Positions 48,001-60,002 of a DNA stretch of 64,000 nt are shown here, in pieces. Made by a program: the position numbers and the translations under genes. Every line of letters starts with the position of its first letter. Positions within the stretch are counted from its first letter, which is position 1. This stretch comes from Przewalskia tangutica. Lineage: Eukaryota; Streptophyta; Magnoliopsida; Solanales; Solanaceae. The stretch covers positions 60,243,815 to 60,307,814 of the forward strand of contig CM056721.1 in assembly GCA_029844215.1 (NCBI GenBank). Direction: 5' to 3'. The notes under the pieces are model-generated. The model saw nothing but the letters and a program-made list of their open reading frames with translations. It did no database searches and was not told the DNA's origin.

Positions 48001-48384
48001 TAGAGGTACACCAGTTGTTGATCCTCGCTCATAGGGTCACAGTTCAGCGTTTTGGGAAGCTCCGTGTCTCCGGAGGCTTATCTTTGGTATAGTCCCCTGT
48101 AGTTGTAGGTACTTACATTCAGGGGTATGGCGGGGCCCTGTCCCGCCATTGTTGTTATAACATTCTTAGAAGTGCAGTAATCGTTGTGGGCAGGGTTTGT
48201 AAAAGGGATGTAACTGTTCAAGTTTTTATATATATATGCCGAAAGACAACTTTTCTCAGATAAACTGTTTCTCACTTCATATTGTTTCATGTCTTGTTTT
48301 TATATTCCGCTGGTTACTCTGATGTATGTCTACTTGGGTGCCCGGGTAAGGCACCAGTCACCGGCCCGGGTTCGGGTCGTGACA
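45055..48384 (+). repeat. T7 5' LTR (3.3 kb)
   Basis: It starts tgttataccccg and ends ttcgggtcgtgaca. It is nearly identical to 51480-54230 except in the tatgcgg module (47320-47600 against 53745-54020). The TATA box position reads GATAAATA (45577-45584) here but TATAAATA in the 3' LTR. Confidence 0.9.
45577..45584 (+). promoter_or_regulatory. Altered TATA box, T7 5' LTR
   Basis: gttcGATAAATA replaces gttcTATAAATA of the 3' LTR (52002-52009). If real, it would weaken the promoter of the copy that should drive the element. Confidence 0.5.
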
Positions 48385-48588
48385 AAAGTGGTATCAGAGC
48401 AGTTAATCCTCGGAAAGTGTCTACAGACCGTATCTAGTAGAGTCTTGATTATCGGTGTGTTGTGCACCATACCTATAATCAGGAGGCTGCAGGATATTTA
48501 GGATTGGTTTCCATTCTTCTCACTCTGGGATCGTGCCTTAGAGCTGTGTTATAAGTTGGACTCCCTATGACGTATTCTTTTCACCCGT
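48385..48588 (+). other. T7 primer-binding site and leader
   Basis: tggtatcagagc at 48389-48400 is the intact initiator-Met tRNA primer site. The leader keeps ggctgcagg. Confidence 0.85.
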
Positions 48589-49965
48589 ATTGCTCTACGC
48601 AAGGCAACCAGAGCCCAGAAGGGCAAGGCAGCAGAGGGAGCTGCGAGTAGAGCACAGAGGGTTACCAGGGCACGGGCCCAGTCATTATCTGAGACAACGC
48701 TTTATTCGGGGAGTTCTGCGACGCCACTAGCCCCAGGAGAGTTTAGAGCAGTAGCAGTAGCTACAGAGACCACGATACCTGAGCCCCTAGTCCCACGGCC
48801 AGGAGCTGAGGATATGAGCTACAAGGAGATGTCCCCGTTACTAGCTAGTCTGGTGGCTGGGAATGAGGACGGACGGGAGCCAGTGGTTCCGGCAGTACCA
48901 GTAGTTCACCCTAGATCCGATAGTTTTGAGACTTTGGGACTTCTTGAGTTGCAGTACACCCGAGTCCTATGGATTGAGGACTAAGGAAGATCATCAGGAG
49001 TTTATTCGACAGTTGCAGCGGATCATGAAAGTGATCAAGACCTCAGAGGCATTTCTTACACACTTCTTGCCCTCGCAGATGAGGGGAGCTCGGGCAGATA
49101 GATTTATGAGGTTGAGGCAGAACGGGCGGACGGTTCGAAATCTGATATAGGTTTGACTTATTGGCTCGTTATGTCCCCGCGTTAGTGGCAGACATGGAGG
49201 ATAGAGTGCACCGATATGTCATAGGGCATGACGATTATCTAGCAGAGAGTTGTACAAGAGTAGCTCTTCAGTCAGATGTGGACATTACCCGCGTACAGGA
49301 TTACGCGCAGCAGACTAAGGAACGTAGAGACCGACGGATTTAACCAAGATCAGCAGAAGAGGGCCAGAACAGCAGGGTCCTTTGGTAACTTTCGAGGCGG
49401 ACCTTCTCAGCAGCAGACTGGTTATGCGCCTCGCCAAGATGAGTGGTCCTCCAGACTTGGGGCGTTCGGGGTATTTAGGAGTTGGTCAGAACTCCAGGGT
49501 TTTTGGTTCACAAATTTTCATAGGTTCTAGCCAGCCAGATTCAGTTTTCCCTCAGTGTTCACTTTGTGGTAGACGTCATCCCGAGGAAATGTTGTCTTTT
49601 TACTAATGCTTGTTTTACCAACGGCCGTCAGGGCCATGTGAGGAGAGAATGTCCTAGGAGGAGGGATACAGGTGGGATGACTTAGCCTACCAAGTCAGTT
49701 GCGGATTCAGTAGGTCGGAGAGGAAGGGGTGTTAGCCAGAGGAGGCCACCCTCACCTCGGTATGGCCGTTGCGGGAGGTGATTCTTATGGGGAGTGTCTT
49801 ACTACTTAGATATCTTGTTAGGCTTGCGGCCAGCAGGGCCATTTTGCGAGAAATTGTCCGAACAGAGGTGGCGCGAATGTTACGACTCAGCCTTCGGGAT
49901 CAGTGGCTGGTTCATCACCTTCTATAGTTATGCGCCCAGCAGAGCAGGATTTGATTAGAGCGACA
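48589..49965 (+). pseudogene. T7 gag, best-preserved copy, start codon lost
   Basis: The expected ATG is ATT (48589). The frame stays open to TAA at 48982: KATRAQKGKAAEGAASRAQR and later EPLVPRPGAEDMSYKEM. An extra t in gttttgag shifts it; 48926-49150 then gives LSCSTPESYG, EFIRQLQRIMKVIKTSEA and FLPSQMRGARADRFMRLRQN, and 49161-49343 gives ARYVPALVADMEDRVHRYVI. The segment around WDEF kept in T3 is absent. The two zinc-knuckle blocks (about 49550-49670 and 49755-49865) are each damaged: CFTCG reads CFTNG in the first, and the front half of the second is out of frame. PTKSV...QDLIRATKGK is the tail. Confidence 0.8.
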
Positions 49966-50540
49966 AAGGGTAAGTGAGGCAGTAGTTACAGAGATATCTT
50001 CAGCCTTGAGAGACTTGTTTAGGTCGTTATGGTGAATACATGTGGAGTGCTATGTTCGGTTAGCATTGTGTAAGTTGTGATTAGAAAACATGGGTAGTTG
50101 AAAAGGGTAAGTCTGGGGACGAGAAAAATTTTGAGCCATAGAATACAGATAACCATGGAGACCTTAGAGGCGAGGCCATCGTGAGTAAAAAATTTATTTT
50201 TATGTTTGACCCTTATCGGAGTGCATAGTATACGTGAGATATATTTATGTGATAAGTCCCTGAGTAGTGTGAAGTGAAAGAGGGTAGTTGAGCTAAGAAG
50301 ACCACTAGGTTTTCGTGACTTGATGGTGAGATTGTTCCGGATCGGGAAACAAGAGCTTGGCGCAATAAATGGGTCGGGTTGAGGCCAGATTGCGGGTCAA
50401 CCCGCAGCCTGGATTGAAGGAAGGAAAAATTGTGGTGGTCCCTCTTTGTGATGGGGTCACGAGGGTGTTAGGCCCAAGTTTAGTTAACCATCATATGAGT
50501 TCGTGGATGTGTTCGACCAGAACCAGATCGTGAAGGCCAG
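49966..50540 (+). other. T7 conserved spacer
   Basis: Same spacer as in T1, T2 and T3, with hairpin TGCGGGT-CA-ACCCGCA at 50391-50406. No protease, RT or RNase H motif in any frame. Confidence 0.75.
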
Positions 50541-51100
50541 GAATGGCCTTGAAGGAGTTGAGGATAGGTTACGGGCCGGTGTTTTGATTTCAGGGGTAGC
50601 TGTGAGGATTATTTGCCTCTTGTTGAGTGAGTATTATATAGCTACCATTTCAGTATTCGGATGGTGCCTTATGAAGCCTTGTATGGGCGGAAGTGTAGGT
50701 TGCCGGTCGATTGGTTCGATGTTGGCAAGGTTCAGATAGTTGGTCCCCACTTGTTTCAGCAGGATGCGTACAAGGTGAAGCTTATCCAGAAGAAGTTATT
50801 AGCAGCTCAGAGTCAACAGAAGTCGTGTGGATAATCGGCGTCGACACTTGGAGTTCAGGTTGACGGTGGGTCTTCTTGAAGGAACCACCCCGGAAGGGTG
50901 TGACGAGATTTGGAAGAAGGGGAAACTTAGCCCGAGGTACTTTGGGCATTTTCAGATCGTTTGAGAGAATAGGCCAGGTTGCCTATAAGTTAGCACTGTC
51001 GTCCGACTTAGGAGGCAGTACGTCCGGTATTCCATGTTGTTATGTTTCGGAAGAGTATCGGAGATCCATCCAGAGTGTTCCCAGTTAATGATGACCAAGT
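50541..51100 (+). pseudogene. T7 integrase C-terminal remnant
   Basis: VEDRLRAGVLISGVAVR and further frames giving ATISVFGW, then KEPPRKGVTRFGRRGNL and ERIGQVAYKLALSSDLGG (50876-51088). It covers the end of the core and the following domain. The frame then shifts at the point where T1 also shifts, so that change predates both copies. No chromodomain is seen. Confidence 0.75.
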
Positions 51101-51479
51101 TGGAGATAGTAACCCCGAGATTTTGGAAACTGAAGCAATAACAGAAATGTGGTAAGTTTGTTAGGAAGAGTTCGAGTGTACGAGAAGGGTACGACGAGTA
51201 AGGAAGGAAGCGAACGTGTGTTATAAGAACGGAAGTGATCATTTCTTTTGTGAAGTGAAGATGCGAAGGGAGTATTCATTAGACCATGGGTGGAAGCTTT
51301 TTGTGATGTTAGAGGTGATTCCTCATGGACTTGGAATTAAGTATTTGCGCGTGTGTTATATTATGGCCAGGTGCGGCATGATTGGTTTCATAAGTATAGT
51401 AGTGAAGACTATACCGACGCATGTATGTTTTGAGACTTAGAACGAACATTCGGAACGAATGTTTCTAAGGGGGGAAGAA
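51101..51479 (+). other. T7 3' tail, palindrome and polypurine tract
   Basis: AACATTCG-gaa-CGAATGTT at 51445-51463; aaggggggaagaa at 51467-51479. Confidence 0.85.
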
Positions 51480-54230
51480 TGTTATACCCCGTTTTTCCAG
51501 AGTATGTATGTGAGGACGTACGTACATTTGTACAAACCCTAATTAGGTTAAGGATGAAATTGTGAACTTTCAACGGAAAAGATTCCGAACCTTGTGAAGG
51601 AAATTTTACGTTTTTAATATTTTAACCGATTACGGATTTTTTTGAGTGATGAAATATTTTGGACCAATAGGAGGGCGACATGTAGCACCCTTAGGTGGCA
51701 TGTTGGACGAAATAGTAGGCCAAGTGGACAAGGTCAAGTGGTCAAAGTCTTGGAAGATATTTTCTTTTGGTGAGTGGGAGTAGGTAGGTGGATGATTTGT
51801 GTGGGGCAAGTGGAGGCCTCTTGGACGGTTTTCATGAGCAAGTGGATGGCCACTTGGCTCATTGTTGTGGTGGACATATGTGCCAATGTTGTGGTGGACA
51901 TATGTCCCCATGTTGTGGTGGACACTTGGTGGAAGACTTCACTTGAACAAGCTACCAAATCTACACCCTCCACTTGCTTGAATCTTGGACCTTCATTGTT
52001 CTATAAATACCCCCCCTCTAGTGCAAGACTTCTTCATCACTTGAACAATTTCCAAGTCTCAAAATCCCTCTCCCCCTTTGAGAAGCTCTCGTCCAAACAC
52101 CTCCCCCCTTCCTAGTAGCTCTCGCCGAAACTTCCCCCCCCCCCTCTTGATGGTTTTCGTCCAACACCCCTCTCCCTTAACCAAACTTTGTCCAAAAATT
52201 CCTAAACTCTTAAGTGTTCTTCCTTAGTGTATTAGGAAGATTATTAACCAAAGGTTAAGAAAAGATTTCACACCCTAGCCCCTAAAGCCTCACCTTGGCC
52301 GAGAGTTGTGAGGACAAGAACCTTAGTATTCTTCACTTGTTTAGGTTGGTTCTTAAAGAGGAGTTGGTTAGGAGCGTATAAGGGTTGCTTGGAACGGGTT
52401 GGAGCGCACGGAGTAGGAGCTAAACGTGCTCAGGATCGACATTAAATCTTGGATAATTTTGGGCTTATCGAGGTAAATAATCTTGTCCTTCTATTGTAAT
52501 TAGAGATTACATACTGTAGTAGTATAGAAATGAGTATAAGATATATAGAAGGATTGTATTAAAGAAGAGAATTGAACTGTAATTACATAGGACTGTATTG
52601 CAGTAGACTTGTGTAGTTTGACGGGTAGGGAAATGCTGCCCAATTTTCCGTAGAATAAAGAACCCTCTGCTTAGAATATTCTACAGAATAGTCTAGACGT
52701 TGATAGACGTATTTGACTATTATAGGTTGACACTCTGCGCGCGACATATTCGACTTGGCAGGTGGATTTCGCCGAGGAGGTATGTGATTCTTCCTATCCT
52801 CTTGAGCATGATATTTTTAAAATATATATAGTACGGTAGACGTACGTGTGTTAACTGAACGTGGCTTTACTTCGATGTCTTTTGACTTGAGTTTTATATA
52901 ATAAGAATCTTGAAGTGTTTCAAAAGAATTATGAATCGTTTTTGAAAGAAGAGTAATACTTAGTTTTAAAAGCTTAAGAGTTATACTAGCTTTATGGGAA
53001 GTTAGATATAACGACTTAAGAAAGATAAAAGTAACGGTTTACTTAATTGTTTATGAAAGTCTTGTATTGATTTCGGAAAGAGGAAATAAGTATCGAACAA
53101 ACCACTGCAGCGCTAATATAGGAAAATGTATCGACTAAGTAAGTATTATTAAAACCAGTAGAAACCTCCATCTGCATAGAAGCTAAGATAAGACAAAATT
53201 GTATTACATTTCCTAGATCATGGCTGCTTTAATAAGATCATTAATAAACAAGTTTTGATTTTCTTAAAAATTTCAAAGTAAGGACTTAATTTATAAAAGA
53301 CAAAGACTTGAGAAATTGAAGTGTTTTCATTTAAAAAGGAAGGCATGCTTTTGTCTTAAGTTGGTTCAAAAAGAAGATAGGGAAATTGTTTTGGTTTACT
53401 TAAAAATATAGTCACTCTATTTTGATACTACGGGTATCGTGTGACTCTTGTGAAAGAAACGGATCTTTTTAAAGAGTTAATGTATGAAGTACTTTGGGGA
53501 TAAAGACCCGAACTTGTTGACATAAAATAGAAAGTACCTTGTGTGAATAACTTGACTATGTTGGTTTGTGATAGCCTTGTAATACTTTCTTGTTGGTTTG
53601 ATAAGTAAACATGTTAGGATGCTACGTGTGTTAGTTTCTTGTGATGTTTGTGTAAAGGGGTTTCCCTTGTTGTGCTTATGTTGTTTAACGATAAGCCGTT
53701 ATGTTAGTATTGTACCACTCACCTCTTGACATATTATACCGGGGGTTAAGCTGCCCCCCGATGCGAGGGATGCCTCATGCGGGTCCAGGGGACCTATGCG
53801 GAGCTACGAGAGTTCCAGGTTAGTGTGCGGGGAATACCTCATGCGGTCTATGTGGCCATGCGGACTACGAGAGTCCAGGACGATTCCGAGGAGTAGCTAC
53901 CCTCGATGCGGGGAATACCTCATGCGGGCCTATGTGGCCTATGCGGAGCTGCGGTAAGTTCCAGGATTAGACGCGCGCATTGATACTGAGGGCGAGTAGC
54001 CAGCTTCGATCATGTGGCGCGGTCTAGAAAGACCTCGTGATACAGTTTTATAGCATTGTTGGTACTGTGGGTTTTAGTAGTCGGCTATGCCTTCGTACTT
54101 ACCCCGTACGGTTTTATTATGACACAGGTGGGACCTGGTGTTCATGTGTATTCTTTGGGTGTTTTTATATCATGAACTGCCGGCAGTGAGGAAGGAATTC
54201 CACGGGCATGATTGATATTGTGGGCATGAG
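51480..54230 (+). repeat. T7 3' LTR, part left of T8
   Basis: It starts tgttataccccg after the purine tract and runs to gggcatgag, where T8 inserted; the 5' LTR shows the site uninterrupted near 47790. A TATA box lies at 52002. Confidence 0.9.
52002..52009 (+). promoter_or_regulatory. TATA box, T7 3' LTR
   Basis: TATAAATA followed by a C-rich tract. Confidence 0.6.
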
Positions 54231-56664
54231 TGTTATACCCCGTATTTCCGGAGTATGTACGTGAGGGCGTACGTACGAAAGTTTAGCCTTAAGGATAGGC
54301 CAAGTTCTAAAATTGTACACAACTCACTAATAGAATCGTTTTCCGACGAAACGTTTCCACAGCTTTCGTAGAGAAAATTCCGGCTATGTCATTTAGTATT
54401 TTTGCGGATTTTTCCGAGACACGAAACATTTTGGACCAACGGGAGGGTGACACTTGGCACCCTCCAATTGGTGGACTTGAAATCGTCCATTTGGACGAAA
54501 TGGACTAACATGGCACGTTTTTTGTGCCTTGTGCACAAGTCAAGGAGTTGGTAGGATATTTGTGTGGAGTAAATCTTCACCCTAAACTTGCCTTGCACTT
54601 GTCTTAATCTTGGCCATTGGTTGGCCACTTCTTGACCTATAAATACCCCCCTTAAGATGAAGAGTTCTTCATCCATAAATCTTTCCAAGTCTTGAAAATC
54701 CTCTCCTCTCCCTTGAGCCTTGTTCGTCCAAACACTCCCCCCCTCCCCTTGTGAAGTTTGGCCGAGGGCCTACCCCCTGCCTAGCCGAAATCTACCCCCC
54801 TCCCTTGGTAGAAAAGTTGCCTTCTAAGTATTGTTATAATGCCCAAAATACCCTAGCCCAAATCCCTTAGTACTTAGTAGAAGTTGTGAAGAACTTCTAA
54901 GGTTTCCTTGGAGCTATCGGAGCGTACAACTTAGGAGTTAAGCCTTGCTCCGGATCGACTTTTATCTAGGATATTATTGGGCTTACCGAGGTAAATAATC
55001 CTAACCCTCTTTTGTATTAGAGAATGCATACTGTAGAAGTATAAGAATAAGTATTAAATACTTAGAAGAATATTCTGAGAATAAAATTGAAGCCATCACA
55101 CAGTAGAAGGGTTTAAAGAAGAATAATTGAACTGTACTCACATAGACTGTTTTTCTGATGAACTTATATAGCTCACCGGGTAGGGTTGTGCTGCCCGACA
55201 ATCCGTAGAATTGTGAACCCTCTGTTTAGAATGACCTTCAGAGTAGTCTAGACCTTGATAGATGTCTGTGACTATAATAGGTTGATTCTCTGCGCGACAT
55301 ATTCAACTTGGCGGGAGGTTTTCACGGAAGGTATGTGATTCTTCCTAAGCATGATATTTTAACATATATATTGTACGGTAGACGTACCTGTGTTAACTGA
55401 ATAATAACTACGGCAATGTCGTTTGACTTAAGCATGAATAATAACTACGCAATGTCTTTTGACTTAAGCTCGAATAATAAGAATCGATGCATTTCAAAAG
55501 AACTATCAATCATTTTTAATGTAAGATAAATATTTGGTTTTTAAAACAAAAGCTTAAGAGTTATACTAGCTTTATGGGAAGTTAGGTATAACAACTTAAG
55601 AAAGATGAAAAGGAACTGTTTACTTGTTTGTTTATAAAAGCCTTGTAATGATTTCTGTTAAGTGTAGTAAGATTTGTTTGATAAGTAGACATATTATGAT
55701 GCTACCTGTGTTAGTGTCTTGAAATCTTTGTGTAAAGGGTCATTCTTCTTTGTGCTTACGTTGCTAACAGTAAGTCCGCTGTATCATATTGTATCACCTA
55801 CCCTCGATCGTTATACCGGAGGCTTGCCCGATCTTGGTCTATACGGCTATGCGGTCTGTGAGACTATGCGAGCAGCGGTATGCTCCGTGATTGATCATTC
55901 GGTGTTTAGCCCGATGCGGGGATTCCTATGCGGTCCGCCGAGATTACGCGGTCTTTTGAGGCTATGCGGGCCGCGGGAGCCTAGGCGGATCCGGGGTTGG
56001 CTGCCCCGATGCGAGAATACCTCATGCGGTGCGTGTGTGACCTATGCGGCCGCGGAAGTCGTGACTAGGCACGCAGAATGATACTATGGGCGATTGGCCT
56101 TGCTTGATCATTCGCGGCCTAGAATAGACCTTACGCTTTTCCTATTCTTGTTGTTGTTTGTGATGTGCACTATGTGCAATTGAACCGATTGTATTTGTGA
56201 AAAGGTTTTAAATACTTTGACTTCATTTAAGTACTTTATAGTTTCACATACTTGGTACTGTTATCGACCTCGCCCGGGCTGCGTTCATGCCGCAGGTAAA
56301 GGCAAGCAGGTGCTAGATCCGCATCCTTAGGATCTTTTTGCGTTGGTGTCAGGAGCTCCATCTTCTCCGGAGGCTCTACTTTTGGGTATGATCTCCCTGT
56401 TGTAGATAGTTTTATACAGTCAGGGTATGGCGGGCCGTCGCCATAGTTGTATATTTCCTTAGAGGTGCAGAGTCATGTTGTGCGCTTGGGATGTAATCAC
56501 TGAACTATGTTTATTTATATATGCCGAAAGGCGTCGTTTTCTCAAATAAACTGTGTATTATTTTATAAACTGTTTCCTGTCTTGTTTTATATTCCGATGG
56601 TTACTCTGATGTATGACTACTTGGGTGCCGGTAAGGCACGATCACGGGCCCGAACGTCGTGACA
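54231..56664 (+). repeat. T8 5' LTR (2.4 kb)
   Basis: It starts tgttataccccgtatttccg and ends acgtcgtgaca. TATA box at 54638; tatgcgg module at about 55800-56080. Confidence 0.88.
54638..54645 (+). promoter_or_regulatory. TATA box, T8 5' LTR
   Basis: TATAAATA followed by ccccccttaag. Confidence 0.6.
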
Positions 56665-56865
56665 AAAGTGGTATCGAGCGATTAATCCTCGGAAAGTGTC
56701 TCTGCATCGTATCTAGTAAGTCTTGATTATCGGTGTGTTGTGCACACACCAATAATCGTGAGGCTATAGGATATTTAGGATTGGTTTCCATTCTTCTCAT
56801 TCCGAGATCGTGCTTTAGATACGTGTTATAGGTTGGACCCCTCTAACGTATTCCTTTCTATGCTT

Positions 56866-56963
56866 ATGCCTCACGTAAGGCAACCCGCCCGTAAGGCAAG
56901 CGTGAGGCGCTAGCGAGACACCCAGTCACGAGGCTCGAGCCCGGCCTATACCCGAGACGGCGA
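56866..56963 (+). pseudogene. T8 gag, first 98 bases, cut by T9
   Basis: ATG at 56866 opens MPHVRQPARKASVRR and then a stop. It matches the T4 gag start (MPPRKATRPKGKAAE) at DNA level with CAG/CTG-type losses. The remaining gag and pol lie to the right of T9, outside the window. Confidence 0.65.
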
Positions 56964-57529
56964 TGTAACGCCCCGAACCCGGGCCCGTTACTGGTGCCTT
57001 ACCCCGGGCACCCTAGTGATACAACATCAGAGAAAACCAGCGGAAAAATAAAACACGAGTCATGAAACAAGAGATATAATAAATAACAGCAACCAAAGCG
57101 GTTGCCTTGGTATATACATAAGAACGACGATTATCCTTTTTACAAACCCCGCCTACAACAAGCACTTAAGATTTACAACAACTATGACGGGACGGGGCCC
57201 GCCATACCACGAATGTACAAGAACCTACAACTCAGGAAACATACCAAAGATAAGCCTCCAAGGAACGAGCTTTCAACACGCTGAAATGAGATCCTAAGAG
57301 CGGGGATCCACGAGATGTACCTCTACTGCGGCGTGAACGCAGCCGAAGGAGGTCGATAACAGTACCAAGTATGAAATCAAATCAGTAAATGAAATCATAA
57401 TAGCTTAAAAGCGGGAGACATGTATGATAACCAAAATACAAGACGCAACATAAACGCGATCAGTCGGGACTCACGCCTCAAAGTCACCACTCAAATATAA
57501 CTATGGGTCTCACGCCACAACATCCATCA

Positions 57530-57840
57530 TGTTCGCATCATGGCGCGTGCCCGGAATCTTGCATCGGTGTAGACATGTCCATGATGCAACAATAATAACA
57601 AGGCGCGTGGCCACGTACCGGAATCTGCGCCGGTGTAGACATGACCATGTAACCTCAATAACAATATACTGGGTGGTCAACCCTGCCGCATGGCCACATG
57701 CCCCCGGAATACTGCATCGGTGTAGACACGTCCATGTTGCAGTAATAACCATATATCGGGTAATCAACCCGGCCGCATGGCCGCATGGCCGCATGCCCCC
57801 GGAATACTGCATCGGTGTAGACATGTCCATGTGACATCAA
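57530..57840 (-). repeat. Minisatellite around cggtgtagacatg in the T9 3' LTR
   Basis: Four units of about 75-90 bp each contain c(g/c)ggtgtagaca(t/c)g(t/a)cc and a catggcc(g/a)cat stretch. T3 has two equivalent units (14583-14690). The other T9 LTR repeats it at 63110-63390. Confidence 0.8.
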
Positions 57841-57984
57841 CAACAAGACAGTAATCAAAATGGAAACATACCCGTGGAATTCTCCATCACTGCCAAGACG
57901 CGTCAAGTAAGTTCTCAACAAGTCAACCTACTCTATCGAGAGACGGTAACGTAAATACCACACTTGCACAACAAAGGCTATCAT

Positions 57985-58110
57985 CACAAGCATAGGCAAG
58001 TTTCACAACAACAAGCATAGGCAAGTTTCACAACAACAAGCATAGGCAAGTTTCACAACAACAAGCATAGGCAAGTTTCACAACAACAAACATAGGCAAG
58101 TTTCACACAA
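57985..58110 (-). repeat. 25-bp minisatellite in the T9 3' LTR, five copies
   Basis: Unit acaacaagcataggcaagtttc with small variants. T3 LTRs have about two copies in the same place (13975-14015). The T9 5' LTR also carries it (63528-63655). Confidence 0.9.
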
Positions 58111-59994
58111 CTCAAAGTACTTTCATTTTATGCCAAAGTCCGGGTTTTAACCCTAAAGTACTACGTACGTTAAATTCTTTAAAAGAGATCCATTACTTTT
58201 ATCAAAGTCACCCGATACCCGTAGTATTAGAATGACCAACCCACATTCCTTTTCAAAATCAAGTAACAACATTCTTTTCCTAAGTTCCAGTTTGCCTAGT
58301 TTCCATTACTCAAGCCTCTCATTTTCAAATGGTTTCATAGTTCCCAAACTTAATCACTTGATTCCTTTTTAGAACAATTGAGTAATATATGTCTCACGTG
58401 AGAGTAGGTTATTCTTGTTTACAACATTCTTATTACAAAGACCATGATCTAGAAAATGTATATCATTTTGTCTCATCTTAGTTTCTATGCGGATGGAGGT
58501 TTCTACCGGTTTTAATACAATTCATCATTATTCAATACATTTTCCTTTATTAACGCTGCGGTGGTGCTGCCGATACACATTCTGATTTTCAAATCGGAAA
58601 CATTATCCCTTTAAATAAAACCAAGTACTCATTACTCACGAATGAGGTTTCACACAAACATTCACATTAAAACAAATAAGTTAAGTCTCTTATCTTATAA
58701 GATCAAGTCTCTTAACTTCTAACATCAAGAAACCATTTTCTTTACCTCTCTTAAGACATTATACCTAACTCCCATAAAGCTAGTATAACTCTTTTTAAAA
58801 CCTTTAAAACCAAGTGTTACTCTCCTTCCAAAACGATTTATAAATCTTTGAAATACATCAAGTTCTTTATTATAACTAGCCGCTATAATTTACATCGATT
58901 ACCTTTTAAAACCACAAAGTATTTTCTTACCTACATAAAGTCGTTATAACAACTTCCCATAAAGTCATATAACACTTTATGTTTTAAAAACAATCAAACA
59001 CGATTAACACGTATCGTCTACCGTACTACATAGTTCACACATATCATGCTAGAAGAGATAGGAAGAGGTTCACATACCTCGCGACGATTATCGACAATAA
59101 GCAAAAAGCTCCAAGTACTACAACCTTGCTAGCCCTTTCCACTCCTCGAGTAGAATACGCTACTCTTAGTACTTTCACCTATAAAGGCCACAAACGTCTA
59201 TTAAATCTTAAACACAAGTTCCCATCTTTCTACGTAAAATTGGCATTTTCCCCTCACAACAGCGTAAATCTCCTCCTCTATCGAGGCCGCTACCAAGCCA
59301 ACCAGTGGGGTTTAAACGTCTAACCAGCCGTGTACAATTCTACTCGCATACTACACAAGTCTACTGCACACACACCTATGTAATTACAGATTCGATTCGA
59401 TTCTTTCTTGTGCTTAAGTCAAAAGACATTGCCACAATACTAAGTTCAGTTCCATATATAGTATACTTCAACTATATATATTCTAACATGTAATTTCCAT
59501 TTACAATAGAAGGACAGTAGTGTTTACCTCGATAAGCCCAAAATTATCCGAGTTTAAAGTCGATCCTGAGCAACGCTTAGCTCCTACTCCGAGCGCTCCA
59601 AACAACCCTTAGAAGTTCTAACCAACTTCTACTTACAACTTCAACAACGGGTGAAGATTTCCTTAGGGTTTCGTTTTTGTGGCTAAAGGAAGTATAATCG
59701 TATTTTCTGGGCTTTTGTATAAGTGTAACCTTGGGAATACTACAAGGTATTTGGGCCAAGGTATTTGGACATTACAACAATACTAGGAGAGTATTTCTAT
59801 ACCACAACAAGGGTATTATACGAAAACAACTAGGCTAGGGGGTACCCTGCCAAGGCTTCACGGGGAGGTGTGGTGGCTCTCGCCAAGCTCAACTAGGAGG
59901 GGAGAGGACGAAAAGCTCAAGCTAAGAGGGAGTAGTTTGAGACTTAGATAGATTGCTCAACTTTTGGATGAAGAAAGTTCATCAACTAAGGGGG

Positions 59995-60002
59995 TATTTA
60001 TA
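59995..60002 (-). promoter_or_regulatory. TATA box, T9 3' LTR
   Basis: TATAAATA on the minus strand. Confidence 0.6.

Larger units (their letters stand above)
45055..54230 (+). mobile_element. T7: Tekay-like non-autonomous LTR element (part in view left of T8)
   Basis: 5' LTR 45055-48384, internal 48385-51479, 3' LTR 51480-54230 and then T8. It inserted into the copia fragment at ttaat. Its remaining LTR end and second TSD lie beyond the window. It has gag with a doubled zinc-knuckle region, the shared spacer and an integrase end, like T1. Confidence 0.88.
54231..56963 (+). mobile_element. T8: element of the T4 type, left part, inserted in the T7 3' LTR
   Basis: 5' LTR 54231-56664, primer site 56669-56680 (altered form tggtatcgagcg), leader, and gag start, then T9. 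The LTR is 2434 bp and matches the T4 LTR in length and sequence, so T8 may be a second full-length type copy. Left TSD atgag (54226-54230); the right side is outside the window. Confidence 0.85.
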
